In this document: piece by piece, positions 52,460 through 64,000 of the stretch | How positions within the stretch are numbered: the first letter of the stretch is position 1 | Layout: each line of letters starts with the position of its first letter | Assembly: GCF_027596085.1 (NCBI RefSeq) | Contig: NC_072460.1 | Location: 13,088,326-13,152,325 of the forward strand | DNA length: 64,000 nt | Source: Anoplopoma fimbria | Lineage: Eukaryota; Chordata; Actinopteri; Perciformes; Anoplopomatidae | Direction: 5' to 3' | Position numbers and translations under genes: made by a program | The notes under the pieces: model-generated | Databases searched by the model: none | Seen by the model: the letters and a program-made list of their open reading frames with translations, nothing else | What the model was told of the DNA's origin: nothing

Positions 52460-53955
52460 CAGCGGGTAAAATAAGTATTGAACACGTCACCATTTTTCTT
52501 AGTAAATATATTTCTAAAGGTGCTATTGACATGAAATTTTCACCAGATGTTGGTAACAGCCCAAGTAATCCAAAACCAAAACCAAACAAATAAGTTCAGA
52601 AATTAAGTTATGTGTAATAAAATGGAATGACACAGGGAAAAATTATTGAACACATGAAGAAAGGGAGGTGCAAAAAGGCATGGAAAGCCAAGACACCAGC
52701 TGAAATCTATCAATAATTAGAAAGCAATCCTGCCCCTTGTCAGTGCAAATTAATATCAGCTGGTTCAGTCCCAACTGATGGCCTATAAAAAGGTGTCTCA
52801 TTACCAAGGTGTCACACAAGAAACATCTCATGATGGCATGAGCTCTCTGAAGACCTTCACAACCTTATTGTTGCAAAACATACTGATGGCATTGGTTACA
52901 GAAGGATTTCTAAACTTCTGAATGTTCCAGTGAGCACTGTTGGGGCCATAATCCGGAAGTGGAAAGAACATCATTTCACCATAAACCGGCCACGACCAGG
53001 TGCTCCTCGCAAGATTTCTGACAGAGGAGTGAAAAGAATTATCAGAAGAGTTGTCCAAGAGCCAAGGACCACTTGTGGAGAGCTTCAGAAAGACCTGGAA
53101 TTAGCAGGTACAATTGTTTCAAAGAAAACAATAAGTAATGCACTCAACCGCCGTGGCCTGTATGCACGCTCACCACGCAAGACTCCATTGCTGAAGAAAA
53201 AGCATGTTGAAGCTCGTTTAAAGTTTGCTGCACAACATTTAGACAAGCCTGTGAAATACTGGGAGAATATAGTCTGGTCAGATGAGACCAAAATTTAACT
53301 CTTTGGATGTCATAATACACAGCATGTTTGGAGGTCAAATGGCACTGCACATTACCCCAAAAACACCATACCAACAGTGAAGTTTGGAGGTGGGAACATC
53401 ATGGTGTGGGGCTGTTTTTCAGCCTACGGCACTGGCAAACTTCATATAATTGAAGGAAGGATGAATGTAAAATGTACCGAGACATTCTTGATAAATACCA
53501 GGATGATGAAGATGAAACGAGGGTGGACATTTCAGCAAGACAATGATCCCAAACACACAGCCAAGGAAGCTCTCAATTGGTTTCAGAGAAAGAAAATAAA
53601 GCTGCTAGAATGGCCCAGCCAATCACCTGACTTGAATCCAATAGAAAATCTGTGGAAAGAACTAAAGGTCAGAGTTCATAGAAGAGGAGTGGAAAGACCG
53701 TTTGTGTGGAAGAATGGGCCAAAATCACACCTGAGCAATGCATGCGACTAGTTTCTCCATACAGGAGGCGTCTTGAAGCTGTCATTACCAACAAAGGCTT
53801 TTGTACGAAGTATTAAATAAATTTCAGTAAGCGTGTTCAATACTTTTTCCCTGTGTCATTCCATTTTATTACACATAACTTAATTTCTGAACTTATTTGT
53901 TTGGTTTTCTTTGTATGTATGGATTACTTGGGTTGTTACCGACATCTGGTGAAAA
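52460..53955 (+). mobile_element. Tc1-family DNA transposon, right end truncated
   Basis: The left end CAGCGGGTAAAATAAG follows a TA dinucleotide (52458-52459), the Tc1/mariner target. A long inverted repeat pairs about 52536-52656 with 53832-53955. The motif TATTGAACAC occurs at the outer left end (about 52475) and again inside (about 52645), the IR/DR layout with two transposase sites per end. The right arm stops after GGTGAAAA at 53955, so its outer ~75 bp, outer site and right TA are missing. The element encloses a broken transposase. Confidence 0.9.
52830..53816 (+). pseudogene. Tc1-type DD34E transposase, inactivated
   Basis: Recognisable blocks in order: an N-terminal paired-like helix-turn-helix (DGIGYRRISKLLNVP), a second DNA-binding part ending with a GRPR-like NRPRPGAPRK, then catalytic segments [17 protein letters not shown] and [15 protein letters not shown]. 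Lesions: the start region is out of frame (ATGATGGCATGA), a TAA at 53296-53298 directly follows DETKI, and a frameshift before about 53710 moves the C-terminus ([20 protein letters not shown]) into another frame, ending at TAA 53814-53816. Cut-and-paste transposition is therefore not possible from this copy. Confidence 0.92.
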
Positions 53956-54460
53956 CATAAAATGTTGTTTTAATTATCAAAAAGTCGCTAGAAAGACAGG
54001 GACGTATTAAACCTGGAGAAACATACAAAGCCTTGCAAAATAGATACGTTTGCAGCAAATCAGTAGATTAAGACCATATTCGTCTTTTTATCACATGAAA
54101 ACTAGCATATTTTTTTGCCTATAAACTCTGTAAATCCTTCTGAACTGTCTGAGACTTGAGTATTTTCAGATTGCAGACAGTCCAATATGTTGCTGCAGGA
54201 AAACCTATGTCTCAGAGTTTTTTTAAGTTCCACTGAGCCCAACTGCAGCCTGAGATCCTCATGCTGTTTTGTTTTGGTCATACACAGTCTAAGCCAAGGG
54301 TGATTGGGCGGCTGGTATCTTAGTGTTGTCATTTGAATCTTGTTTTAATCTTGTGTCCCTTATACCCTTTGATGTTGTTTTATTGTAATTTATTGGTTAA
54401 ATTTTATTAGTGTTGCTCCCAAAACAGATTTAAAGATGTTGAAGATGAAGGTGAGGCCCA

Positions 54461-55971
54461 CAAGTCATGTAAAGACATCTCTTCTGAATATTTTGGATGA
54501 AATGCATCTTCCTTCTAGGGAATGCACCCAGTTTATTTGCACTTTCAGTCAAACAGAGTCCTGCCAAACACACACAGAAGAAATAACCTCCTAGGAGGAG
54601 GAGGAGTCGTCAATTTTCAATTAAAACACTTGAAGCAATCAGAAATCAACACACCTGTTAGGTATGATGTGAAACATTTTAAACAAGAGTTAGTTTATTT
54701 GCATATGTACAAATACACACAAATAACACGAATAACAAATAATATACAGTGTAGGAAGAGGTAGAAAAACCAACTGGGCTTATATAAAGCCTCTACCTAA
54801 ATAATCTAAAAATGTAACATTGTTAAAAAAAAAAGAAATACATGTATATATTTATATACATCTTTTCAGATTTTTTTAAACTAGCAAAATATTTGAATAC
54901 ATTGTCCAGAAAGGATGAAAAAAAAATGTAAGGCAAAATAAATACAAACACATGAGACGGAGCATAAGGACATGTAAAAACGTGGTTCAAAACTGATATA
55001 TATATAATGTGATGATCCACTGTCCATAAATAATGCTACTACATAACATCAGAGAGCTACAGTGATGGTACATTTTTTAAATAAATTTTCCCATTGCCAG
55101 AGTTCCTTTAATATATTTTTATTTTTTAATCTGAAATACAACAAACCCATAAATCAGGAATACAAAGATAACATGTGTTAAAGTGACTCACTAGATAATT
55201 GTCACCTTTGTGTCTGCTGGTCTCCCTTGTCTCCACTAATGTGTTGTTTATGGCTTTTAGAGGTTTTGCCAACATACATATTATCACAAGAGAATCTTTA
55301 AATGTAAATAACATCAAAAACACCCAGATAACAACAATAAATCACCCTTTAGCGGGTAAGCAGCAAAAAAACTGGTACATGTTAATGTTTTTGGGAATGT
55401 AAAATACAGGTGATATGGGTTGAAAAACTTGGCCAAAGTATTGGGGGGGTTTTTCTGGATTCATACTTAGGACTTTTAAAAACACTCCATTACTGTATCT
55501 CTCTGACTTTCTGGAGTGGCATCCTTTGTTGACAATGGATGATTTTGGTATTGATGACAGTTTTGCAACCCATGTATTTTCAGGTCATTGTGCGATGTCT
55601 CATGTCCTCAATGTGTTTGTTTTACCATATATATATTTGTTTTCTTTGTATCTGTACATTGATAAGAATAGTGTTTTGTTGTGTTTATCTGAGTGCATTC
55701 CAATATTTTGTTAGTTTTTTGTAGAATATTAAGAAACCCATTTCAAACAGTTCACATCAAACTAAACAGGAGTGTTGTTTTCTAATTGCCTCAGGTGTGT
55801 TAACTGAAACTTGACAACTCCTCCTCCTGGGAGGTTATTTCTTCTGTTTGTGTTTGGCATGCCGCTGTTTGACTGAAAGCTCAATAGAAATGGGTTGGGT
55901 GTATGCAGGGGATAGAACCGTGTAGATGCTTCTCATCCAAAATGTTAGGGAGAGATGACTTTGCATGGCTT
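54461..55971. mobile_element. Non-autonomous element with ~230-bp inverted arms
   Basis: Left arm 54461-54685 and right arm 55739-55971 are inverted copies, about 75-80% alike in readable blocks: AGAAGAAATAACCTCC against its complement at about 55834-55850, GGAGGAGGAGT against ACTCCTCCTCC, and TTTTGGATGA against TCATCCAAAA at about 55935. The 1.05-kb interior has no transposase motif; its ORFs are under 70 codons. Exact ends and a target duplication are not clear, so the superfamily is unknown. Confidence 0.65.
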
Positions 55972-58900
55972 AAAAGTTTCCACAAACTTTTAAGACAATT
56001 TGCATGAGGGTCAAGACAGTGGACACTCTAAAGCAGTGCAGCTAAAAGTGAATCCCCCACGCCTTTTGTACCTGGTTCACACCAGGCTCTGTATCTCTCA
56101 CTACACTATCCTATGAAGACATAAAATGTCCCAAATAAGAATAAAAAGGCAGACTTGTACTTGTGTGGCTTTCTGATAGAAATCCTTAAAATCTTTAACA
56201 TTTCAAGAGACTAAAACTACAAGAACTGTTTCAAAAACCTCAATGTCTGAATAGATTTTGTATTTCTTTGTTGAGTTAGAAAATTTGCTAATATTTTCAG
56301 TACTTTCTGATAATGCGTATCACCTTGAAATATCCCTCCCCTCGATTTAGGGGCTCTATCATTATCTGTGTGGGTTACATTCTCAAAAAATATTCAAATA
56401 ATATGTATATGCACTTATTAGGAGTGAGTGAAATATTATATTGATGAAGCCATGGTGCATATTTTAACTTTTTTGTTTCGTCGACTTAACCCTAACCCAG
56501 CCCATAGCAAGTTTTATTTTGGCTAATGAAAAAGTAGTATGATTTATTTCCTTAGTGTGCAGTAGTTGTTGTTCATACCTTATTTACCCACCCTTGAGTC
56601 AAAGCACAAACACCCAAAACTTAGACTGCTCATTGAAACATTTCTGCCAAATCACCCAGAATCTCCTCGTCTTACATGAACAAGTTTAGCTCTGTTTCCT
56701 CCTTGCTTCCTTCCATTTATCTGATCCCTGCAGGCTTTTAGAGAAGTGGAGCATAGGGGGGTTCTGTCTTTTAACCACAGAGCTGGAAATAATATAGCAG
56801 ATGCTCATACAGTCCGAGCAAAGTGCTGGTATGACTGGTCCTGGAGATACTGCCAACATTCTAATATTAGCTGAGCACATGTCTGACTTTAGAATCAGTC
56901 ACTAAGCTGGCTAAACTTAGTAAATTGCTTCCCAAGCCTCTTTCCAAGTTCTATTGCTCTACCACTGACCTGTGCTGGGTACTCTGGTGTCTGGGGAGAA
57001 GTTGGACAGCCTTCTGCAATGATGAGTGAATGACTCTGCATGGAATTTGCAGAAAAGGAGGAAAATAACTCTGACCCTAAAAGGAAAGTGTGAGAATATC
57101 ATGAGGTGGGAATCAGAACAAAATGTTCTTTGACTCATACATCAGATTAGTAATCAGTTTTAAAAATCTGTCGGATTTTCTTTTGAGATAAACAAAAATG
57201 TCTGCTGTTGAAGTGTGCTGTGCTGCCCTCATCTGGTAAAACTGAGAGATCATTCTTGTATATCTTACAGAATAAAAGAAAACACACACACCATTACCAC
57301 ACGCTGTTGTGCCAAACAGACTTCCCTTTCCTTTGCATTTATCAACTTCATTTCTGTTTGGGCCTTTCCCAAGCTATAAATCCTCAACCCCGAGCATGCC
57401 CCTTTCTTCCTCTTCCTGAGTTTCATATCAGTAAGAAGTCAAGTCCCACCTAATGCTCTTGTGTCTAAACATAGCATCTTTTGAGTAATGGATCATGTTA
57501 GTGTGGTGTGTTAGGTCTGATTTGGTGGTTAAGAGTCGAAGAGGCAGCTTCTAATAAGTAATTGGTCGGGGCATTTGATGGGATTTAGTGAGATTATATT
57601 GTTGGAGGTGTGTCCGCTTCAGATGGCTGGTATTAACAACATGTCTGTGTTAGTTAACTCTTCAGAGCAGATCAGCAACTATAATTCTCAGGATCAAAAA
57701 GCTTTCAATGAGTCACAATTTGTCACAGTGGCTTTTCTCAGTCGATGGACATCTGATATTGAAATAATTTAGCTAACAGTGCTGGCATGAAGCATTTGAC
57801 TTCTTAATGGTATGTTCCTTCTGAAAGTGCAATGAGCAACATGTAAGTTCAGAGCAAACGAGATGTGTCCTGTTGTAAGTTGGCGGATATCTTTGGAGGT
57901 GATATAGAAAGCAGCTGAAACCATCAGTGAGGATTCATTTTATAAACTTGAGCTATTTTAACATCTTGATGAACTTCATAAACAAGGCTCATGTCCAACA
58001 CTGCATTACCCAGTTTGATCAGAAGGGGACAGTGCATCCCCCTAACAGAGAGGAGTCGTTGCATAAGGCAGGCTACATTCACATGCACAAAGTCACAGAT
58101 TGGTCCCACTCCAATTCACTATCAGGGTTAATCTATTTACATGCACCTTTTAATGCCACGTCATTGAGTCTCTGATGCTATAAATAAACCTGTTGACGCA
58201 ATATTCCTGTCCACACATGGGATTCGACAATCAAAACAAAAGGGAGGTGGTTACAGTTCAAGCAGAAGTCTTGAACCAATGTGAAACTAGTAAAAAAGCT
58301 AATTAAAGCATCTTAAACTGGTTTCTAATAATTGGAATATAAGATTATTTGGGATACATGAACTTGGGATATTTTTGTTGACGCAAAGTAACCTGAATTA
58401 ACAGACCATTAGATGCTGAAACAGCAGATAATAAACATATGTTTTGCTTTGTTTTTTGCAAATGAGTTGCTCCAAACTTTGACGCCATGTGTTTGCATGT
58501 AGGCGTCTTATATTTAAGCATTTGTTTGCACGCATCACAAAATGTCCATGTGTTTCCATGCATGTCTCTGTGTATGTCATCCCTGTCATGGGAATAATTA
58601 CTAGCAAGGCCCCCTGGCTTAAAGTAACAGCGGGGCTAGTTTGTTGTCCCAGCAAATGGATTTCCATGGGAAAACAGGCCCAAGAGGCTGTCTCCACTCA
58701 CACAGACACACTGAAATTATTCAGGCAGCGGGTCCTCAGCAGCACAGCAGATTTAGGGAGCCATAGCCTCCATGTTTCAGCCACAGCACTTATTTGGACA
58801 GTTAGGAGAGGTTTTCTCTGACACAACAGACGGACAGTAGAGAGCTGTGGATGGACAGATTCAGAGAGAGCTGTGGAGTGAGAGAGAGGAGAAAGAGGGA

Positions 58901-59002
58901 GCCGACGAGCTCAACAGACTGTAAGGGGAGCAAGGTTGGCTGTTGTCTGTTTCTTTCTCTTAATCCTTAAATCTTCTGTAATCAGGATGAGAGGGAGAGA
59001 GC
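55972..59002. other. Intergenic region between the inverted-arm element and the 59-kb ORF
   Basis: About 3 kb without recognised genes or strong repeats. Open frames are below 110 codons, overlap on opposite strands and show no motif. Confidence 0.5.
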
Positions 59003-59265
59003 ATGTTGCCTGACTTAGGACAGCACAGTCTATGTTGGGACCTGGACGGATTGCCAGCTGATGAGGAGTCCTTACTGGCCAGTAGGAGAGATGGAGGGTG
59101 GGGGGATGGCATTCAGCTGGAGACAGTTTGGAAACGTAAACTTCCCCAGTTTCTACCAAGAGTCAACAGGAAGAAGGGAAGCCCAATTAATGAGGATGGT
59201 TTAACCACTGAGAGCATTTTTTTTAAGAAGAAAGAGAAGAAGACTTATCCACGGATTGCTTTAGG
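59003..59265 (+). CDS. Unrecognised exon-like ORF with good start and splice donor
   Basis: ATG in a good context (GAGAGCATG, A at -3) opens 87 codons: an acidic N-terminal part (DEESLLASR), then a basic part (VWKRKLPQFLPRVNRKK, FFKKKEKKTYPR). A donor-like AGG/GTGAGA cuts the frame in phase 2 just before a stop. The composition looks more protein-like than its neighbours. I could not find a following exon in the window: joining to ankrd33 exon 1 fails because frame or in-frame stops disagree at every candidate acceptor. It could be a first exon of an unknown gene, an untranslated leader exon of ankrd33, or chance. Confidence 0.25.
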
Positions 59266-60813
59266 GTGAGAATTTGCTCTAAGTTTCTTTTTCACTTTGA
59301 TTTAGCACAAATTGTTGCACATGTTTTTACATATTCACTCCACAGCTCATATTTAGGATCCAGAGGAAGAAGCTTGATCAGATTACAAGGTGCTGCTCAG
59401 CAGGAAGTGTAGGCCACAAAGGCAGAGTTAAAATAGGAGCTGTCTGTATTTGTTCACAAGGAGGAAGAGAGAGAAAAGTTTGTGTGATTGTTATCTTCAT
59501 TCTTCAGCATGCACAACGGGGAAATAAGAACATATGTTTGTGGGATTAAAGGAGTTGAGCAGCTCTATCTGGCATTTAATGAGAGCTTATCCAAAATGTG
59601 CTTTTACTTGACATTGTCAGCAGGTGCAAAACTGCTTCTTTGCAATCTGTGTTAATTTGTGCCTAGTTTGGATACGGTGTAGCGATGTGTGCAGGAACGA
59701 GGCAGCTTTTATACTGAAACCATCAATCCCTCACTTGTAGGGCAATCAAGCTCTTTCTCATGCTAAAAACATTAAGAATGACTAAATCTATCCCACCATA
59801 AGCCTGAACCTTAAGAAACTGTGTCTTTACTGGTTTCAAAATATGCTTCATACAAACATAAGATTTGTACTTTATTGATTTATACCAAAAAAACAACTGG
59901 ATAGCCCAGTGCACTTCTACTGCAGAGAAGTGTGACACGGTTAAGACACCATGACAGATGCTGTCACTTGCCTGGCCTCCCATTGCTTCCGGCACACCAT
60001 ATGGCCTTTCTCAACTCTGTACATGCCTTTATTCACATGACTTTCACAGACCAAACTTCTGCAGTTGTAGAATGTTTCTTGAGCATTAACTGTATACCTG
60101 TTATTTATTTGTAGATATATATGCATGTTTTGCACATTCTTATACATTTGAGTATTCATTATCTTAAAGTATATAAAAGCGAAAATATCACTCTCAGAGT
60201 TTTAACTACTCTCTCTCTGTTCTTCTGTTCTATAATGGGCTGAGTGAGTGAACGGGCATTGGCAAAAAGAATGTTGCACAGTCAGCTTACACATCTTGTA
60301 AATCAGACTTGCGGATCAGCCGCTCTAACAGGAGGGCGGAGGTGAGGTGAAGCTCATCATCCTCTTTTAGACACCGTGCCTTTTACACAAGGCACCTACA
60401 GATCTATTTAATACGCTAACTTCAAAAGCTGCCAATGTATTGCCGTTATTCTTGCATTCATACTTTCATTAGATGCTTATTTTGAGGGGAGAAATCATAC
60501 ACAATCCTATCCTAGATGGCCCAATTTAAAATACAGTACTGAAATGCCTTTTGCACACAAATATTTTGATATCACCAAGACCTTTCACATTAGGATAAGC
60601 ACACATTTTTGACAGTACCTGAATTGGAACATGAGATATATGTCAGTTCAAGTTCTTGCTGTCTTTAAGATGTTTATATGAGCAGCATTTGGCCACTGAA
60701 CACAGCATTTGTTTGTGTCCACAATAAAAACTATTAATGTTTTCCTATTCAAGATGTAGATGGTGAGCAGCAGACTTGACACCCAGGTGTGATCCCAGGC
60801 AGAAGGGGGGCCA
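59266..60813 (+). other. Upstream region / leader of ankrd33
   Basis: No coding exon recognised. Candidate acceptors at about 60755 (TTCAAG) and 60798 (CCCAG) precede the ATG, so a spliced non-coding leader is possible. I saw no convincing TATA box close to the ATG. Confidence 0.4.
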
Positions 60814-63189
60814 ATGGCCACTGCAAAGTATGACCCCCACCTGGGCGAAGGCCCATCTGAGGACTCGGAGATCCTCCTGGATGATTCTGACTCAGGGAGT
60901 GTGCTCTCTGACGACTCAGTGCTTCCCGACTATGACAGGGATGAAAAGGACACAGAGCCGGCTAAAACGTTGTATGAGGCCTGCGCTCGGAATGACCCCA
61001 CGTCCCTGCGCAGGATCTTGGAGAGAGGAGTCACTAAAGACGAGGCCATGGACCTGGACATCAATGGCAGGGTGAGTTGGATTTCTTTTCCTTTTTTACA
61101 ACAGGGGCTTTGACACAAAGTGAGAAATCTATATTTCTACAATGAAAAGGGTTTGATAGTCATGAAGGTGCATTTGTTTCTATGTTCCCCCTCAGACTGG
61201 ACTGATGTTGGCTGTGGGAAAGGGATTCGTAGACATTGTCACCATGCTGCATGTATGTCCATTAATAGACATCAACCACCAAGACAATGATGGCAACACT
61301 GCCCTCATGATTGCTGCGCAAGCAGGTATGTCACATGACATATACACCACATTAACTCAACATCTAGTCTCAATTCATCAACCTACCATAATGAAATAAT
61401 GTTTTGGTTCTTTTTCCCCAGGTTTCGTCACTATTTTAAACTATATCCTTAACTACTACTCTGGTGTGGACTCAGAAGTCAGGGATCCCCGTGGCTTCAC
61501 AGCTCTAATTAAGGCAGGCCTGCAGGGCCGAGACGAGTGTGTGTCCGCCCTGTTAATGCATGGTAAGTTAATGTTACATAAGACCTCCTATAAACTTTGC
61601 AGGAGGAACATCTGATGTGTGTGCACACGTGGACAACATATTCATTCAGAGGCAATAAGGCCAGGTTCTTACATTCGTGCAGACCATCACCCATGGGACA
61701 ATTGTTTAAGAAAACATAAATTTACAGTATGGATGGAAGAATGAAAACTGTTGTGTGCAATTCATAATTTGACCAGGAAAATATACCAAAAATATAAACA
61801 TTGTACACAAGTGATTTAGAGGGTAAAACAGGGATATCTGATCTGTGAACTAATCTGGTCTTTCTCCAATCCCTTTCTATTCAGAGTTCAATTATGTCAG
61901 AGACCGATAATTTGACAGGCAAACCGAGCCATTTGTAAAATAAAAATATATGTCTGGTGTTCTTGGTATTGTTTTAAAGCCTTGCTTATTCATTAAGCGG
62001 GTTATCATAGTCTTCAAAAATAGACACATATTCTTAAAATAATGACTTAAACTGAATTATTACAACCAGATAGCTTTAGAGAAAATCTGCAGAAATCTGG
62101 CCTGATTTAAGTACACTGTTTTCACCTAATAGCAATCTATATCTTATATCACCATGTTGGGAAATGGCCTGTATCACTTCTGGAAGTGTTATGCTGCACA
62201 TCTACTCAATGAACTGTGCTTCAAAAGTGGCCACATGGTGGGGTCATTTTACTGTAGGATCATTGGATTTCCTCACATCCCCCAGCATCCAATGATTATC
62301 AATGTGTGTCGTTGTTTAAAACCCTTTTTTGCTTGTTTTTCCTCCCCTTTTCATTCCCAGGTGCAGATATGAATGCAGTTGATCTGGTCCAAGGGAAAGG
62401 TCTAAACGATTGGATCCTTAGGACAGGAAGGTTTGAGACTCTTAGAAGAATCCGCCGCCTGAAGGCTTATTCTGTCGCTGAGCAGTTCTGTGATAGTTAC
62501 ATTCCTGAGTGGCCTGAGCTGAAGCAACTGGTAGCAAAGGCCACAGCCACCAAAACAACCAGTCAGAAGCTGAGGCAGCGCTTAAAAGACAGTCTTTCTT
62601 TCAACTTCCCTAACGACCCCCAAGACAATGGGGTCTTTGACCATATGGTGCGGATGACTACAGGCCTCCACAGCCCCTGATAGTCACTGGTTGCCGTCCA
62701 CTCTGTCCCTCTAGCCCCCCAGAGATTGGCAAGCCACGGTTTACCGTCCTTGAGCTGCTTGAAAAGCACAGCAGCAAGGAGTTGGAGGAGAGCACAGTGT
62801 GCCACAGTAAAGGCTCCATCACCACCTCAGCTTCTCAGGCTGCTGTGTCAGCCACCTCTGTATCTCTGACCTCCTGCTGCCAGTACACGGAGCGCAGGGA
62901 AAGCATGACAACAGGTGACACGAGAAGCTTCATTCCCCGCAGCATGGCACACAGGAACAGCATCTTCCCCTCAGGATGTATTCCCAAGATTGAAGTAACA
63001 AAATCTGGGGAGCCCACTCCAAAGAAAGAGAAAAAGAAGAAAAGGCAGAAGGGCTACCTGGAGCCTCCTATCTGGAAGTACAAGGAGGCCAAGGAGGAGA
63101 AAAAGAGAGAGAAGAAGCAGCAACAGGAAAAGGAAAAAGAACAAGAGAAAAAACAGAAGGGGTCTAAACGTTCATCAAGCAAAAAATGA
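60814..63189 (+). CDS. ankrd33: ankrd33-family ankyrin-repeat protein (four exons, apparent 1-base frameshift)
   Basis: Exons: 60814-61071, 61196-61325, 61422-61562, 62361-63189, all GT/AG. Start CCAATGG, strong context. Order: acidic N-terminus ([19 protein letters not shown]), ankyrin repeats from about residue 50 to 200 ([61 protein letters not shown]), the family motif [14 protein letters not shown], then a Lys/Glu-rich tail with [18 protein letters not shown], as in ANKRD33B. As written the frame stops at TGA 62678-62680 (282 aa), but the conserved sequence continues in the -1 frame to 63189; with one more C in CCCC (62674-62677) the product would be 452 aa. Human ANKRD33 (PANKY) is a photoreceptor/pineal factor reported to repress CRX-driven transcription. 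Which paralogue (33a or 33b) is not certain; synteny favours ANKRD33. Confidence 0.85.
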
Positions 63190-64000
63190 GCCACTATTCT
63201 CTTTTCACTGTGATAAAGTCACGCATGAGGAATGAGCATATGTGATTACAGTGAGGCTTTTGTGATTACAGTGAGGTTTTAACAGAAAACTAAGAAAATG
63301 CAACAACAAACTTTGGAAAACTGAAAATTGTGAACCAAATATTCTTTGGTTTTGGAGACATACGGTGTCTTACATGTCTTAGTATGACTGACTTCTTCTT
63401 CGAGGATTGGAAGGTCCAGTGGAAGATCAACTCTCATGGTGATGCAAAGTTAAACTCACCACAACACCTGCAATGACATTTTGTGAGGATTTTACAAATC
63501 TGTGTTTGTGAATGATGGTATTTAACTGAAAGACAAACAAAGCAACAGCAAATACTGTTTATAAAGTACATGTGAGCAAAAGCCTTCAGCAAATTAATTT
63601 TGGTTTATCAAAAAGACAATGTCGACTGAGATAAAAGAGACAACACATCTTCAAACTATGTGCTTTGCTCCTCTACACCACATGCTCAAAGTAACAGGGA
63701 CGGCTTTTTACAAGACCAAGAGATGAAGATGGTTTACTTTTGTAAGATTCATAAACTATGTTCTTTTTCCACTCTGAAATGGGAGTAATGCTGTTGGAAA
63801 AGATTCAGAAACAGGAAATCGTAGCTATAATACATTTTCCGATTGAGATCAGAACTGCTAAATCAGCAGACAAAATTTCAATATACTTGAGTGTTTCATG
63901 CAATCCCTCAAATACGACTACCAGGGCAAGCTAAAGCCATTTTACAGCAATATATTAATAGAATCAGTAACGATTTTGAGATTTATTCAACACTCTTATT
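63190..64000 (+). other. 3' UTR of ankrd33, incomplete
   Basis: Follows the TGA of the long frame. I see no AATAAA before the window ends, so the 3' end probably lies outside. A near-perfect 20-bp tandem repeat (TGTGATTACAGTGAGGCTTT) occupies about 63240-63280. Confidence 0.45.

Noticed and set aside
60776..61075. Second open frame overlapping ankrd33 exon 1
   Set aside because: Out of frame with the ankyrin exons and begins at a non-ATG codon.

Overview
The window looks like nuclear DNA of a teleost fish, probably a percomorph. Genes have short exons with GT/AG introns, there are several very long (GT)n/(AC)n arrays, a Tc1-type transposon remnant, a tRNA-derived SINE remnant, and scattered fragments of repeats I recognise from spiny-rayed fish genomes. 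It holds three well-supported protein-coding genes; most of the rest is intron, intergenic DNA and repeats.

Layout. (1) 1-6985: an Sp5-type zinc-finger transcription factor (best called sp5l) on the + strand, two coding exons (4689-4742, 5131-6180), with a TATA-like box, two short upstream ORFs and a 3' UTR ending near 6985. (2) 7994-49.7 kb: arhgef25 (p63RhoGEF/GEFT), a Gq-activated RhoA exchange factor, on the - strand. I could place 18 coding exons with consistent phases. Two alternative starts feed the same exon at 21985: a proximal Cys-rich, putatively palmitoylated N-terminus (38351-38456; 687 aa) and a distal acidic N-terminus in two exons (49536-49631, 48234-48372; 730 aa). (3) 49.7-60.8 kb: intergenic DNA with a right-truncated Tc1 element (52460-53955), a second DNA element with arms of about 230 bp in inverted orientation (54461-55971), and an unexplained open exon-like ORF (59003-59265). 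(4) 60814-63189 and beyond: an ankrd33-family ankyrin-repeat gene on the + strand with four coding exons, whose last exon needs one extra base in a run of four C to keep the conserved frame.

How the genes relate: sp5l and arhgef25 converge; arhgef25 and ankrd33 diverge. There is no operon-like or obvious shared pathway. The link is ancestral synteny: human ANKRD33 (12q13) and ARHGEF25 (12q14) lie in the HoxC paralogon, whereas human SP5 lies near HoxD on chromosome 2. This supports reading the Sp5-type gene as a retained HoxC-side ohnologue. I found no convincing new multi-gene system. The most useful leads are the dual-promoter N-terminus switch in arhgef25, CA-rich tracts directly downstream of two of its DH-domain exons, and the apparent frameshift in ankrd33.
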